Positions 1 to 8,860 of a stretch of DNA of 64,000 nucleotides are shown piece after piece; positions within the stretch are counted from its first letter, which is position 1; the number at the start of each line of letters is the position of its first letter. Position numbers and translations under genes: made by a program. The notes under the pieces are model-generated. The model ran no database searches. It saw nothing but the letters and a program-made list of their open reading frames with translations, and had not been told where the DNA came from. Origin of the DNA: Aquimarina pacifica. GTDB lineage: Bacteria > Bacteroidota > Bacteroidia > Flavobacteriales > Flavobacteriaceae. The stretch lies in contig NZ_JACC01000041.1 in the NCBI RefSeq assembly GCF_000520955.1, forward strand, positions 1 through 64,000, in the 5' to 3' direction.

Positions 1-286
1 AATCTAACCACAACTTTTTGGAATGATCCTACATAAGTCCTCTAATTATATACCTATATACTTTAAAACTAAACTAGAGGTGCATTTGCCGTCTACTTAC
101 TAAAAAACCGCTCTTAAGAATTAAATATGATCGTTTTTTAAAAAGCTCTTAATATTTAATTTTAATTAGGAAATAATGGTATACTTTGAATTCTTCGTCA
201 TACATGCACCTTAATAAACGTTACGCTTACTTCTCTCTTTACGCCAAAAAACAGTCAATTTTCCTTTCGAAAGAATTATAAATCAT

Positions 287-757
287 TTAGATTTTTATTT
301 GCCGGTCAATTTGCTGATCAAGAGAAATAAAGGTCTCCGTTCTCGACACACCTTCGATGGCCTGTATTTCTTTATTCAGCACTTTCATTAAGTGTTCATT
401 ATCCCTACAGAGTATTTTAATAAATATAGACCAATTTCCTGTAGTATAATGACATTCAATAACCTCAGGTATATCTTTTAACTGCCTTACTGCCATAGGA
501 TTACTAACAGCCTTATCAAGATAAACACCCACAAATGCCATTGTCTTATACCCCATAACTTTTGGATCAATTATAAACTTAGATCCAGTAATCAATCCTG
601 ATGCTTCAAGTTTACGTAATCGCTGATGAATAGCCGCCCCAGAAACTCCTACTTTTCTTGCAATTTCAAGAATTGGTTTGCGAGCATCTTCCATAAGACT
701 TCGTAAAATTTCCTTATCAATACCATCAATTTTAAGATTACTACTTATATCTTTCAT
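287..757 (-). CDS. Lrp/AsnC-family transcriptional regulator
   Basis: A 156-residue protein of normal Lrp/AsnC length. An N-terminal helix-turn-helix (about residues 6-62, with DKEILRSLMEDARKPILEIA and VSGAAIHQRLRKLEASG) is followed by the ligand-binding RAM domain (PEVIECHYTTGNWSIFIKI). Family members sense amino acids and bind DNA as multimers. I chose ATG at 757; an ATG one codon earlier (760) is equally possible. A good promoter lies about 25 bases upstream, so the gene is probably transcribed alone although the saccharopine dehydrogenase-like gene on the same strand ends 222 bases before it. That neighbour makes an amino-acid (lysine) link plausible, but this is inferred from position only. 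Confidence 0.9.
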   Translation of the reverse strand: MKDISSNLKIDGIDKEILRSLMEDARKPILEIARKVGVSGAAIHQRLRKLEASGLITGSKFIIDPKVMGYKTMAFVGVYLDKAVSNPMAVRQLKDIPEVIECHYTTGNWSIFIKILCRDNEHLMKVLNKEIQAIEGVSRTETFISLDQQIDRQIKI

Positions 758-782
758 CATGAATAAAATTACATATATCAAT

Positions 783-816
783 CAAAAATACGATTATCGT
801 TTAATATTTAAACAAA
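783..816 (-). promoter_or_regulatory. Bacteroidota-type promoter of the Lrp gene
   Basis: Read on the minus strand, TTTG at 816-813 is followed after 22 bases by TATTTTTG at 790-783. This fits the known Bacteroidetes consensus (-33 TTTG, -7 TAnnTTTG). It would place the transcript start near 776, about 20 bases before the ATG at 757. Confidence 0.5.
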
Positions 817-979
817 AAACAATCAAAACAACACTAATCTTAACTTCAGACACTTAGACTAACATTATGTTACTAAGAATTATGAGTCAACTACTGCCTT
901 TACTATCATTTTTCCTTATTTTCTGTGTAATCATTATGATACGTCAATGTATAATTCAGAAACTGTATAAATATTTATA

Positions 980-2350
980 TTATCCTTTTACTCCATCCGG
1001 GTTATATCCCATATATGTGCATTCGTGTTCATTAAATCTAATGTCAAAGTCTTCGAGTTCTTTGAGTATGGGATCATAAACTTCTTTATGAATAGGAATC
1101 TGCACACCTGTACGAGTAATTTGCTTGTTCAAGATACGTACTGTTGCTATTGCCACTGGTAAACCTACCGTTCTTGCCATTGCCGTATACACCTGATCTT
1201 CACCAATAGTAACCATAGTAGCATCTATTTGTTTACGTTTGCCATTAAGTTCATAGCCAAATTTGTGATACATTACGATCATATCTTTATCCCCTTCGTC
1301 AAGTGACCAATTATCCATTAAGATCTTTTGTAAAATTTGAGCTGGGGTACCATTCGAAATCCCTACTTTTTTATTTGGGTTAAAAAGATCAAGCTCTAAA
1401 AGTTTATCCCACATAATATCATCCTGATCTATTTTGAGATAGTGACGAAGTTTTAATTCTACAGAATCCGTAGGTGAATAAGCCAAAAAACAATTGGTAA
1501 AATCCCTATAACTCATCTCTTCAGAATTACTTATAGTGTACTCATCATCCGTCATTCCTAATTGCACAAAAGTGTTCCATGCTCTCGAAAACCCGACGCG
1601 ACGCATAGTACCTCTGTATAGAGTATTTACATCTTCTAGGCCATACAGCTTTTGATATTTTAATGAATTGCGATTGGCATACGCTTCGAAACGGCCATAC
1701 TCATTGATTTCTAGAAATTCTGTCCTTCTAAATAATTTATGATAGGGAATATATTTACGACTCCCTTCCTGAAGAAATTCTGCCGCCCCGCCTTGCCCTG
1801 CAATGACTACATTACGAGGATTCCAAGTAAATTTATAATTCCAAAGATTAGTATCACTTTCGGGAGCTACTAATCCACCAGTAAAGGATTCAAATAAAAT
1901 CATTTTCCCTCCTTGGCTGCGTATCCTATCTATAACTTGCATTGCACTCATATGATCAATCCCAGGATCTACTCCTATCTCGTTCATAAAAACCAATCCT
2001 TTCTTACGAACTTCTTCATCAAGCTCTTGCATCTCATCACTTACATATGAAGCCGTAACCATCGACTTGCCTAAACGCAAACAATCTTTGGCAACCTCAA
2101 TATGAAAACGAGCAGGTAACATCGACACCACAATATCAGCATCTTTGATCGCATGCTCACGAGAAGCGTCATCAAAGACATCCAGAAGTATAGCTTTTGT
2201 ATTCTTGTGGTTCTTTACCAGTTTTTTGGCAACATCCAAAGAAATATCCCCAATGGTAATATGCAAGTTCTCTGAAACAGACTTATCCTGAAAATATTTA
2301 ATTAATACCGCAGTAGATTTACCTGCGCCAATGACTAAGATCTTTCGCAT
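980..2350 (-). CDS. saccharopine dehydrogenase-family protein
   Basis: A 456-residue cytoplasmic NAD(P)-dependent oxidoreductase. The N-terminus is a Rossmann nucleotide-binding motif (KILVIGAGKSTAVLIKYF). IVVSMLPARFH and NEIGVDPGIDHMSAM are typical of the saccharopine dehydrogenase / saccharopine reductase C-terminal family, and the length fits the glutamate-forming type (Lys9-like). Such enzymes interconvert saccharopine with aminoadipate semialdehyde and glutamate, or act on related substrates; the substrate here cannot be read from sequence. The start is the only good ATG, directly at the Rossmann strand. The gene diverges from the DUF423 gene across a 128-base gap. Confidence 0.85.
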   Translation of the reverse strand: MRKILVIGAGKSTAVLIKYFQDKSVSENLHITIGDISLDVAKKLVKNHKNTKAILLDVFDDASREHAIKDADIVVSMLPARFHIEVAKDCLRLGKSMVTASYVSDEMQELDEEVRKKGLVFMNEIGVDPGIDHMSAMQVIDRIRSQGGKMILFESFTGGLVAPESDTNLWNYKFTWNPRNVVIAGQGGAAEFLQEGSRKYIPYHKLFRRTEFLEINEYGRFEAYANRNSLKYQKLYGLEDVNTLYRGTMRRVGFSRAWNTFVQLGMTDDEYTISNSEEMSYRDFTNCFLAYSPTDSVELKLRHYLKIDQDDIMWDKLLELDLFNPNKKVGISNGTPAQILQKILMDNWSLDEGDKDMIVMYHKFGYELNGKRKQIDATMVTIGEDQVYTAMARTVGLPVAIATVRILNKQITRTGVQIPIHKEVYDPILKELEDFDIRFNEHECTYMGYNPDGVKG

Positions 2351-2478
2351 ACGTACATATATTTTGATAACTTTGATGCAATGTAATAAATACCGCTAAG
2401 AATAGGTTCTCAATTTTAAGAGATTAATTTTTTAACCTGAATTATAAGAACGTGCTATCACAAAAAGAATAAAGAATT

Positions 2479-2877
2479 ATGAACACAGGATCTTTAAACA
2501 AAACCATACTCATAACGGGAGCTATACTAGGGCTTCTTGCTGTAATACTAGGTGCTTTTGGAGCACATGGATTAGAAAAACTCGTCGATGCAAACAACAT
2601 TGACTCTTTTGCTACAGGAACTCGGTACCAAATGTATCATGCTATTTTTTGTTTATTCTTAGCGAACATTAACACATTCAGCGAACGTTCTAAAAAACGT
2701 ATTTTTTCTTTTATTATATCAGGAATTCTTCTTTTTTCTGGATCAATTTATCTTTTGGTGGTTGATGAAATTTTCAACATATCTTTGTCAAGCATAGGTT
2801 TTATAACCCCTTTAGGAGGTTTACTACTTATTTTGGGCTGGGTTTTTCTGTTAATTTCGTGTATAAAGATTAAGTGA
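2479..2877 (+). CDS. DUF423 family membrane protein
   Basis: A 132-residue integral membrane protein with about four hydrophobic helices. It carries the DUF423 signature: a helix ending in GAFGAHGLEKLV, then ATGTRYQMYHAIFCLF, and a late GFITPLGGLLLILGWVFLL. The family is widespread (YgdD-like) and its function is unknown. It lies 67 bases upstream of pckA on the same strand, but pckA has its own promoter in the gap, so co-transcription is uncertain. Confidence 0.85.
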   Translation: MNTGSLNKTILITGAILGLLAVILGAFGAHGLEKLVDANNIDSFATGTRYQMYHAIFCLFLANINTFSERSKKRIFSFIISGILLFSGSIYLLVVDEIFNISLSSIGFITPLGGLLLILGWVFLLISCIKIK

Positions 2878-2882
2878 CTTTT

Positions 2883-2916
2883 TTTGTGGTTTGGTACAAT
2901 ATTATTCCTAATTTTG
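2883..2916 (+). promoter_or_regulatory. Bacteroidota-type promoter of pckA
   Basis: TTTG at 2883-2886 is followed by a 22-base gap and TAATTTTG at 2909-2916, an exact match to TAnnTTTG. The predicted transcript start is near 2923, about 20 bases before the pckA ATG. Confidence 0.5.
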
Positions 2917-2944
2917 TATACATAACAAACACAACTATAGTTTT

Positions 2945-4561
2945 ATGGAACCACAGTATCCAGTTACGAAAACGTTTTCGTTAGAGCAATACGGTATTAA
3001 AGATGCCATAATGCGTTACCAATTATCCCCCGACGATCTTCAGGATGAAGTTATCCAAAAAGGTCAGGGAAAAAATACTGCGTTTGGTACGTTGGTAGTC
3101 AACACAGGAGAGTTCACCGGTCGCTCACCAATGGACCGATTTATTGTCAAAGATCATATTACAGCAGATAAGATCTGGTGGGGTGATATCAACATCCCTT
3201 TTACTCCAGAAGCATTTGACGCACTGTACACCAAGGTAGTTGATTACCTATCAGGTAAAGAGGTTTTTGTACGGGATAGTTATGCTTGTGCCGATCCGGC
3301 ATATAGACTCAACATTCGGGTGATCAATGAGTACCCTTGGTCAAATATGTTTGCATATAACATGTTTTTGAGACCTACTACCGAAGAATTAAAGAACTTT
3401 GAGCCAGCGTGGACCATTGTTAATGCGCCCGGTTTTATGGCAGTAGCAGATACCGATGGTACTCGCCAACACAACTTTGCTATTCTAAATTTTGATAAAA
3501 AAATCGCCTTAATAGGAGGAACAGGATATACCGGAGAAATCAAAAAAGGGATTTTTTCTGCTCTCAACTTTATTTTACCTGTAGACAAAGACACGCTTCC
3601 TATGCACTGCTCTGCAAATGTGGGAGAAAAAGGGGATACTGCAATATTTTTTGGACTTTCGGGTACCGGAAAAACAACATTATCTACCGATCCTGATCGC
3701 AAACTTATAGGAGATGATGAGCATGGATGGACTAAAGAAAATACCATCTTCAACTTTGAAGGAGGGTGCTACGCCAAGGTGATTGATCTGTCGGCAAAAA
3801 AAGAACCCGAAATATTTGCGGCAATAAGAAAAGGAGCTATCCTCGAAAATGTAATTTTAGACGGTAATGGTGTTGTAGATTTTACAGACACTTCTATTAC
3901 TCAGAACACAAGGGTTAGCTATCCTATTGATCATATTAAAAACATACAAACACCTTCGATTGGAAAAAATCCGAAGAATATTTTCTTCTTGACCGCTGAT
4001 GCGTTTGGGGTAATACCTCCTATTTCTAAACTAACTCCCAGCCAGGCCGCATATCATTTTATCTCAGGTTATACAGCAAAAGTAGCTGGCACAGAAGCTG
4101 GAGTGGTTGAACCCGTTCCTTCTTTTTCTGCTTGTTTCGGAGCTCCTTTTATGCCATTGCATCCCGCAAAATACGCCGAAATGCTAATTGATAAAATGAA
4201 AAATGCTGGTGTGAATGTATGGCTGGTCAATACAGGATGGACAGGTGGAGCTTACGGCGTCGGTACTCGAATGAAATTAGAATATACACGTGCAATGATT
4301 AAAGCTGTTCTTGATGGTGAATTAGGACTATATTCGTACGATACCTATCATATTCATTCTGTATTCGGAGTAGCGCAACCAAGAGAATGTCCTGGGGTCC
4401 CTACAAGTGTATTAAGTCCTCGTGCAACCTGGAACAATGATGAGGCATACTATACAACAGCTTTCAAACTTACGAATGCCTTTAGAGAAAACTTTAAAAA
4501 GTTCGAAGCATATGCCAATGAAGAAATTAGACGCGGTGGACCTCAACGCTATTCCTTCTAG
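2945..4561 (+). CDS. pckA: phosphoenolpyruvate carboxykinase (ATP)
   Basis: A 538-residue cytoplasmic enzyme that converts oxaloacetate plus ATP to phosphoenolpyruvate, CO2 and ADP, the first committed step of gluconeogenesis. Family marks are the early TGEFTGRSPMDRF, MHCSANVGEKGDTAIFFGLS running into the P-loop GLSGTGKTTLS (about residues 237-247), and the metal-binding LIGDDEHGW. Length equals the usual 530-540 residues of the ATP-dependent form and excludes the longer GTP type. It has its own promoter and ends at a strong terminator. Confidence 0.97.
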   Translation: MEPQYPVTKTFSLEQYGIKDAIMRYQLSPDDLQDEVIQKGQGKNTAFGTLVVNTGEFTGRSPMDRFIVKDHITADKIWWGDINIPFTPEAFDALYTKVVDYLSGKEVFVRDSYACADPAYRLNIRVINEYPWSNMFAYNMFLRPTTEELKNFEPAWTIVNAPGFMAVADTDGTRQHNFAILNFDKKIALIGGTGYTGEIKKGIFSALNFILPVDKDTLPMHCSANVGEKGDTAIFFGLSGTGKTTLSTDPDRKLIGDDEHGWTKENTIFNFEGGCYAKVIDLSAKKEPEIFAAIRKGAILENVILDGNGVVDFTDTSITQNTRVSYPIDHIKNIQTPSIGKNPKNIFFLTADAFGVIPPISKLTPSQAAYHFISGYTAKVAGTEAGVVEPVPSFSACFGAPFMPLHPAKYAEMLIDKMKNAGVNVWLVNTGWTGGAYGVGTRMKLEYTRAMIKAVLDGELGLYSYDTYHIHSVFGVAQPRECPGVPTSVLSPRATWNNDEAYYTTAFKLTNAFRENFKKFEAYANEEIRRGGPQRYSF

Positions 4562-4596
4562 AGAAACTTCTTTTATTTTATATTTATATAAATATC

Positions 4597-4630
4597 AAAG
4601 GCCCGAAAACAAATTGTTTTCGGGCCTTTT
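4597..4630 (+). terminator. terminator of pckA, probably shared with hemD
   Basis: A perfect 15-base stem (4597-4611 with 4615-4629, AAAGGCCCGAAAACA) and a 3-base loop, followed by a T run. It lies between the convergent pckA and hemD and could act on both strands because the stem begins with A and ends with T. Confidence 0.85.
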
Positions 4631-4657
4631 TACTAGTTTACAGTGTAATTAGAAAAA

Positions 4658-5404
4658 TTATTTCTTATTTACTGTTTTTATATATTTTTGAAGTGCCATT
4701 GTCATAGATGGCGTCTCTGGAGTAGGTGCTTGTATATCTACCACAAGATTTTGCTCCTGAGCTGCCTTAACCGTAGAGTTACCAAAAACAGCTATTCTTG
4801 TATTATTTTGTTTAAAATCCGGAAAATTCTCAAATAAAGATTGTATCCCTGACGGACTAAAAAAGACTAAAATATCATAAAACACATCTCTTAAGTTCGA
4901 AAGATCACTTACAACAGTTTTATAGAATACAGCTTGTTTCCAATCTACTTTTAAACTATCTAGTGTTTTAGGAATTTCTGGCTTTAATTTATCAGAAGAA
5001 GGAAGTAAAAACTTTTCTGACTTATATTTTTTTATTAAAGGAGATAATTCAAGAAATGTACGTTTTCCTACATATATTTTTCTCTTTCTATATACCACAT
5101 ATTTTTGCAAATAATAAGCTACAGCTTCACTTTGACAGAAGTACTTTAGAGAATCTGGCACTTTAAAACGCATTTCTTCTGCAATTCTAAAGAAATGATC
5201 CACAGAATTACGACTTGTAAGAATGATAGCAGTGTACTGTGATAAATCTACCTTTTGTAACCTTACTTCTTTAGCATCAACTCCTTCGACATGAATAAAA
5301 GGGATAAAGTCTATTTTTACCTTTTCCTTTTCTTCTAAATCAAAATAAGGTGAATTTTCCACTTTAGGCTCAGGCTGCGAGACCAAAATTGTTTTCACTT
5401 TCAT
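4658..5404 (-). CDS. hemD: uroporphyrinogen-III synthase
   Basis: A 248-residue protein of the HemD family, which closes and rearranges hydroxymethylbilane to uroporphyrinogen III in haem biosynthesis. Sequence identity in this family is low. Recognisable parts are the N-terminal KTILVSQPEP, AIILTSRNSVDHFF (first half-domain), LPSSDKLKPEIPKTL, and VFFSPSGIQSLF with IAVFGNSTVKAAQEQ (second half-domain), the standard two-lobed HemD pattern in Flavobacteriia. It follows the DUF4271 gene by 28 bases on the same strand, the usual flavobacterial pairing. The start is an ATG with a purine-rich upstream region. Confidence 0.85.
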   Translation of the reverse strand: MKVKTILVSQPEPKVENSPYFDLEEKEKVKIDFIPFIHVEGVDAKEVRLQKVDLSQYTAIILTSRNSVDHFFRIAEEMRFKVPDSLKYFCQSEAVAYYLQKYVVYRKRKIYVGKRTFLELSPLIKKYKSEKFLLPSSDKLKPEIPKTLDSLKVDWKQAVFYKTVVSDLSNLRDVFYDILVFFSPSGIQSLFENFPDFKQNNTRIAVFGNSTVKAAQEQNLVVDIQAPTPETPSMTMALQKYIKTVNKK

Positions 5405-5432
5405 ATATCTTTTTCTTTTTGTAGCGAGATCA

Positions 5433-6086
5433 TTAATTAATTAGCTTGTACAGTATGAAATAAGGTGCAATTTCAAGTGTGCAAAGATACAAAATAAAAT
5501 AAAACATATAGTTGAAAATGATTTTTTCATTTTTCTTGTAAAATGAAACCAACAAAACACTGTTCCCAATACCCAATAAAACAAACAAAACAAGAAATAC
5601 CGGTTTAGAAGGCGGTAATGTATATGTAAAAACTACAACTATGGGTAACAAAATAACTCCCAATAAATTACGGTAGGATATTTTATAAAACAAATATTCA
5701 TCTATGAGGTCATCGATAGAAAAAATTGCGCCAATAATTTTCTCAATGAGTATCTTACACACCACCACAACGGTATATATTATAGCAATTTTAATAAACA
5801 GCGTGCTTTCGTTTGGTGCCACCTGCCACCCAAAAACATCGAAACACAGATACAAAAACAAGGATATCGATAACACCTGAAATAGGACCAATAGTGAATT
5901 AAACAAAGAGGATAGCTTATTTATTTTTTGATGAGAAATAATATACTTGTTTGTATTAAAAAGCATTATGAAATCAGAAAACAAAAGCACATTTACACCT
6001 CTAGCAATAGCCAGTAATGACATGCAAGCTACAATCAAAATAGTTTGCCAGTTGGTCGAAGGTATTTCGCGTAAGATAAAATCCAT
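5433..6086 (-). CDS. DUF4271 integral membrane protein
   Basis: A 217-residue membrane protein with about six hydrophobic helices and little soluble sequence. LLGVILLPIVVVFTYTLPPS and the spacing of helices match DUF4271, a family of unknown function common upstream of hemD in Flavobacteriia. Transcribed leftward, with hemD 28 bases downstream, so an operon is likely. It diverges from the glycosyltransferase operon across 97 bases. Confidence 0.75.
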   Translation of the reverse strand: MDFILREIPSTNWQTILIVACMSLLAIARGVNVLLFSDFIMLFNTNKYIISHQKINKLSSLFNSLLVLFQVLSISLFLYLCFDVFGWQVAPNESTLFIKIAIIYTVVVVCKILIEKIIGAIFSIDDLIDEYLFYKISYRNLLGVILLPIVVVFTYTLPPSKPVFLVLFVLLGIGNSVLLVSFYKKNEKIIFNYMFYFILYLCTLEIAPYFILYKLIN

Positions 6087-6158
6087 AGTTTGGTATCGCT
6101 CGTAAAATTACGATCAATTAACTCACAAAAACAAAAAAATAACTCGTAATTATTTAGT

Positions 6159-6166
6159 TATATTTG
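6159..6166 (+). promoter_or_regulatory. candidate -7 element of the glycosyltransferase-pyrC operon
   Basis: TATATTTG matches the Bacteroidetes -7 consensus and ends 18 bases before the start codon at 6184. No TTTG was found at the expected -33 distance, so this is a weak call. Confidence 0.3.
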
Positions 6167-6183
6167 CGTGAAAAATAGTCTTG

Positions 6184-6915
6184 ATGGTGGATGCTTTAGT
6201 TATAATCCCTACCTATAATGAAATTGAGAACGTGGAGCGCATTATTAGAAATGTGTTTTCGCTACAGCGTGATTTCCATATTTTGATTGTCGATGACAAT
6301 TCACCTGATCATACTGCGGCTAAGGTAAAAGAACTACAATCAGAATACCCAGAAACTCTTTTTTTGTTAGAACGCTTTAGTAAATCGGGTTTAGGAACAG
6401 CGTATATTGCAGGTTTTAAGTGGGCATTAGAAAGATCGTATGCATACATATTTGAGATGGATGCTGATTTTTCACACAATCCAAATGACCTTATTCGATT
6501 GTACAATGCTTGCGCCAAAGGATCTTCTGATGTAGCGATAGGATCAAGATATGCTACTGGAGTAAATGTTGTAAACTGGCCAATGAGTAGAGTATTATTG
6601 TCTTGGGGAGCCTCTAAATATGTGCGTTTTATAACAGGAATGGATATTAATGACACAACTGCCGGATTTATCTGTTATAAAAGAGAGGTTCTTGAAAAAA
6701 TAAACCTCGACAAAATAAGGTTCGTAGGATATGCTTTTCAGATCGAAATGAAATTCAAGGCGTACTTATTAAAATTTAAAATAAAAGAAGTTCCTGTTAT
6801 TTTTACAGATAGGACAAGGGGAGCATCAAAAATGAGTAAAGGAATTATTTCTGAAGCCGTTTTTGGAGTTATAAAAATGAAAATTAAAAGTTTATTTAAT
6901 CAATACGAAATATGA
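6184..6915 (+). CDS. polyprenol monophosphomannose synthase (GT2 family)
   Basis: A 243-residue GT-A glycosyltransferase of the dolichol/polyprenol-phosphate mannose synthase group. It shows LVIIPTYNEIENVERII at the N-terminus, LIVDDNSPDHTA (first Asp motif), YIFEMDADFSHNP (metal-binding DAD) and TDRTRGASKMSK. There is no C-terminal membrane domain, as in the soluble bacterial forms. It likely transfers a sugar, probably mannose, from a GDP-sugar to polyprenyl phosphate at the inner membrane face. The true start is ATG at 6184, one codon after an in-frame TTG. The stop overlaps the pyrC start by four bases (ATGA), indicating translational coupling. Confidence 0.88.
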   Translation: MVDALVIIPTYNEIENVERIIRNVFSLQRDFHILIVDDNSPDHTAAKVKELQSEYPETLFLLERFSKSGLGTAYIAGFKWALERSYAYIFEMDADFSHNPNDLIRLYNACAKGSSDVAIGSRYATGVNVVNWPMSRVLLSWGASKYVRFITGMDINDTTAGFICYKREVLEKINLDKIRFVGYAFQIEMKFKAYLLKFKIKEVPVIFTDRTRGASKMSKGIISEAVFGVIKMKIKSLFNQYEI

Positions 6916-8258
6916 TTATGGATAGGGTGCTTATCAAAAATGCAAATATTGTAAACGAAGGAAAGATCACCAATGGAGATGTGTATATAGAAGACGGCAT
7001 TTTTAAAGAAATTGCACCACAAATAAGTGCAAAATCGGCAGATGTACATATTTTTGACGCGGAAGGAAAATACCTGTTACCAGGTGTTATTGATGATCAG
7101 GTACATTTTAGAGAACCGGGATTGACCCATAAAGCTACTATAGAAACCGAATCAAGGGCTGCTATCGCAGGAGGAATCACTTCTTTTATAGAGATGCCTA
7201 ATACCGTACCGCAGTCAACCACTATCGAAAAAATAGAAGAAAAATTTGACATTGCAGCAAAAACAAGCTATGCAAATTACTCTTTTATGTTTGGGGGCAC
7301 CAATGATAATCTTGATGAAATACTAAAAGTAGACCCAAAGAAAGTAGCAGCACTAAAATTATTTTTAGGATCATCAACAGGAAATATGCTTGTCGATAAT
7401 CCCGAAGTATTAGAAAAGATATTTTCTTCTACAAATCTATTAATCGCAGTACATTGCGAAGATGAACAAACCATCAAGAACAACACTGCAAAATACAAAG
7501 CCGAATTCGGTGACGATATCCCCATAGGCTTGCATCCTATTATTAGAAGTGAAGAAGCTTGTTACCTATCATCATCACAAGCGGTTGCCTTGGCAAAAAA
7601 GACGGGCGCAAGACTTCATGTCTTTCACTTATCAACAGCCAAAGAATTAAAATTATTCAGCAACAAAATTCCGTTAAGAGAAAAGAAAATTACTGCAGAA
7701 GTTTGTATCCATCATTTATGGTTCTCTGATGAAGACTATGAAGAAAAAGGGACTTTAATTAAATGGAATCCTGCGGTAAAGACAAAAAAAGACAGAGATG
7801 CCTTACTAAAAGCATTGATTGCCGATAAAATCGATGTAATAGCTACAGACCATGCACCTCATACCAAAGAAGAAAAAAACAATGTATATACCAAAGCACC
7901 TTCAGGAGGACCTTTGGTACAGCATGCGCTACCCGCAATGTTAGAATTCTATCATCAAGGTAAAATCACCTTAGAAAAAATTGTTGAAAAGATGTGCCAT
8001 AACCCAGCCATCTTATTTCAAGTTGAGAAAAGAGGATACATTAAAGAAGGGTATTTTGCAGACGCTGTTTTAGTAGATATTAATGCCCCATGGACAGTAA
8101 ATCAAGATAATATTGCCTATAAATGTGGATGGTCACCTTTTGAAGGAACCAGCTTTACATCAAGAATTACACATACTTTTGTGAACGGAAGTCTGGTGTA
8201 CAAAAACTTTAAATTTTACGATGTGCGTAATGCGCAGCGATTAACTTTTGACCGATGA
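6912..8258 (+). CDS. pyrC: dihydroorotase
   Basis: A 448-residue amidohydrolase-fold enzyme of the class I dihydroorotase type, which cyclises N-carbamoyl-aspartate in pyrimidine synthesis. Visible motifs: YLLPGVIDDQVHFREPG (metal and substrate site), the IEMPNT loop, AALKLFLGSSTG (active-site Lys region), AVHCEDE, LHVFHLSTA and the catalytic Asp in IDVIATDHAPHT. The usual HxH pair reads QxH in DDQVHF; I recall the same form in other Bacteroidetes, so it may be lineage-typical. ATG at 6912 overlaps the previous stop; an in-frame ATG at 6918 is an alternative. The next gene overlaps by four bases. Confidence 0.9.
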   Translation: MIMDRVLIKNANIVNEGKITNGDVYIEDGIFKEIAPQISAKSADVHIFDAEGKYLLPGVIDDQVHFREPGLTHKATIETESRAAIAGGITSFIEMPNTVPQSTTIEKIEEKFDIAAKTSYANYSFMFGGTNDNLDEILKVDPKKVAALKLFLGSSTGNMLVDNPEVLEKIFSSTNLLIAVHCEDEQTIKNNTAKYKAEFGDDIPIGLHPIIRSEEACYLSSSQAVALAKKTGARLHVFHLSTAKELKLFSNKIPLREKKITAEVCIHHLWFSDEDYEEKGTLIKWNPAVKTKKDRDALLKALIADKIDVIATDHAPHTKEEKNNVYTKAPSGGPLVQHALPAMLEFYHQGKITLEKIVEKMCHNPAILFQVEKRGYIKEGYFADAVLVDINAPWTVNQDNIAYKCGWSPFEGTSFTSRITHTFVNGSLVYKNFKFYDVRNAQRLTFDR

Positions 8259-8860
8259 GTAAACTAATATCCTACTGTTTTGTTCTTTTGATGGTGATTT
8301 CTTGTCAAAGTATAGAAAAAGCACCTTTGCCAGACCCACTGATTGACGAAAATCAAATGGTAGAAATACTAACGGATATTGCATTTATTCGTGCAGGAAA
8401 AACATCGAACAAGAAAATTTTAGAAAACGAGAGTATTAATCCCGAAGCATACATCTTGCGAAAACATGGCATTGATAGTGCTGTTTTCGCACAAAACAAT
8501 GCCTGGTATTCTGACAACCTAGACACGTATTCTACTATATTTAAACGCGTAAAAATAAATCTAAATAAAGAAAAAAGAGTATACGAGCGACTAAAAAAAC
8601 GTGAAGATTCGGTTAAGAAAATCAAAGATTCGATCAAAAAGGTAGAAGACTCTATCAAAAAAGCATTAGACACCTTATCAGACAAAGAAAAACTGATTCG
8701 AGAATCTTTAAGAGAAAAAGACTCCCTAAAACTGAAACGAATTAAAGATAGTTTAGCTCTCAAAGAAATTACGCAAGATCATAAATTAAAAAGCAGAAAA
8801 GACCTTATTACTGGCAAAAACAAAAAAGAAGAGAAGGAAAAAAAGAAAGAAGAAAATTAA
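8255..8860 (+). CDS. DUF4296 lipoprotein
   Basis: A 201-residue lipoprotein. The signal peptide ends in the lipobox VISC (Cys17). The DUF4296 core follows (PDPLIDENQMVEILTDIAFI, then ILRKHGIDSAVFAQNNAWYS). The last 100 residues are highly charged Lys/Glu/Asp repeats (KKIKDSIKKVEDSIKKALD) that probably form a long coiled coil. Function unknown. Start ATGA overlaps the pyrC stop, so it is the third gene of the operon, an arrangement I recall from other Flavobacteriaceae. Its stop overlaps the stop of the convergent epimerase gene by four bases, leaving no room for a terminator. Confidence 0.85.
   Translation: MSKLISYCFVLLMVISCQSIEKAPLPDPLIDENQMVEILTDIAFIRAGKTSNKKILENESINPEAYILRKHGIDSAVFAQNNAWYSDNLDTYSTIFKRVKINLNKEKRVYERLKKREDSVKKIKDSIKKVEDSIKKALDTLSDKEKLIRESLREKDSLKLKRIKDSLALKEITQDHKLKSRKDLITGKNKKEEKEKKKEEN

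Noticed and set aside
867..1079. Short plus-strand open frame near the saccharopine dehydrogenase-like gene
   Set aside because: Its second half is antisense to that gene; no recognisable domain or ribosome binding site.
3280..3753. Long minus-strand open frame opposite pckA
   Set aside because: It lies wholly inside pckA, has no family resemblance, and its composition is that expected of the complement of a coding strand.
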